5,387 nt of DNA from Deltaproteobacteria bacterium (GTDB lineage Bacteria; Desulfobacterota; Desulfobacteria; Desulfobacterales; JAFDDL01): positions 1 through 5,387 of the forward strand of contig JAFDDL010000296.1 in NCBI GenBank assembly GCA_019310865.1, written 5' to 3'. Below the pieces are notes generated by a model. It was not told where the DNA came from and did not search any database. It saw nothing but the letters and a program-made list of their open reading frames with translations. Positions within the stretch are counted from its first letter, which is position 1, and each line of letters starts with the position of its first letter. Below are positions 5,184 through 5,387 of the stretch, in pieces. The translations under genes were made by a program, and so were the position numbers.

Positions 5184-5387
5184 ATGGGTCATTGGATGTT
5201 TGAATGTCAGGAGGTCTCAAAGCTCGTATCCGAAGCAATGGACAAAAAGCTGTCGGTTACCCGGCGACTTGGAATTCGGTTTCATTTAATGATGTGCAAG
5301 CTCTGTTCGCGCTATGCCCGCCAGATTCAACTGATACGAACAGCCGCTCGTTGTATGGCAAAGGTCGAAGATTGCACTGTCGATTCC
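5184..5387 (+). CDS. Small zinc-finger (HC2-type) anti-sigma factor, 3' end beyond the window
   Basis: The frame is open from an ATG at 5184, six bases after AGGGAGG (5171-5177), to the window edge, giving 68 residues. It starts MGHWMFECQEVSKLVSEAMD and contains Cys8 followed by His34-x3-Cys38-x2-Cys41 (HLMMCKLC), the zinc-binding pattern of ZAS/zf-HC2 anti-sigma domains. Such proteins bind and hold an ECF sigma factor until a signal, often redox or envelope stress, releases it. No membrane segment is seen in the visible part, and related small proteins of this type are often only about 70-90 residues and soluble, so little may be missing. Position after the sigma gene fits a sigma/anti-sigma operon. 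Confidence 0.87.
   Translation, partial: MGHWMFECQEVSKLVSEAMDKKLSVTRRLGIRFHLMMCKLCSRYARQIQLIRTAARCMAKVEDCTVDS

Overview
The window looks like a chromosomal segment from a Desulfobacterota-type bacterium (a sulfate reducer or relative). This is inferred from gene content, mainly a HesB-related selenoprotein and an acidic FmdB-type zinc-ribbon protein; no rRNA or other marker is present. GC content is moderate and gene packing is dense. There are no tRNAs, insertion sequences, CRISPR repeats or phage genes.

Left part (minus strand, about 211-2361). Three tightly linked genes are transcribed right to left: ndk (nucleoside diphosphate kinase), a TrmJ/TrmH-type SPOUT RNA 2'-O-methyltransferase, and a fumarylacetoacetate-hydrolase-family enzyme. 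Each stop codon overlaps the next start by one base (TAATG, then TGATG), so they form a translationally coupled operon. The first 69 bases are probably the 3' end of a convergent plus-strand gene.

Middle (about 2270-3500). A divergent intergenic region carries promoter candidates for both directions and a 20-bp tandem repeat in the leader of the zinc-ribbon gene. Next comes the most notable gene, a 106-residue HesB/IscA-related selenoprotein at 3118-3438. It reads through an in-frame TGA (Sec33) at the position of the first conserved IscA cysteine. A SECIS-like hairpin with a bulged U and a G in its apical loop lies at the expected distance downstream. The gene has its own promoter and ends in a very strong intrinsic terminator. 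A conventional gene caller would miss or truncate it.

Right part (3534-5387). A plus-strand cluster encodes a TIGR01777/YfcH-type SDR epimerase with an unusual Cys/His-rich C-terminal tail, then an ECF-type sigma factor 17 bases later, then the start of a small HC2-type zinc-finger anti-sigma factor cut by the window edge. The sigma/anti-sigma pair is a self-contained regulatory module. What it senses cannot be read from this window.

No wholly unknown system is visible. The recoded selenoprotein with its SECIS is the strongest unusual signal, and it belongs to a family already known to contain Sec and Cys forms.
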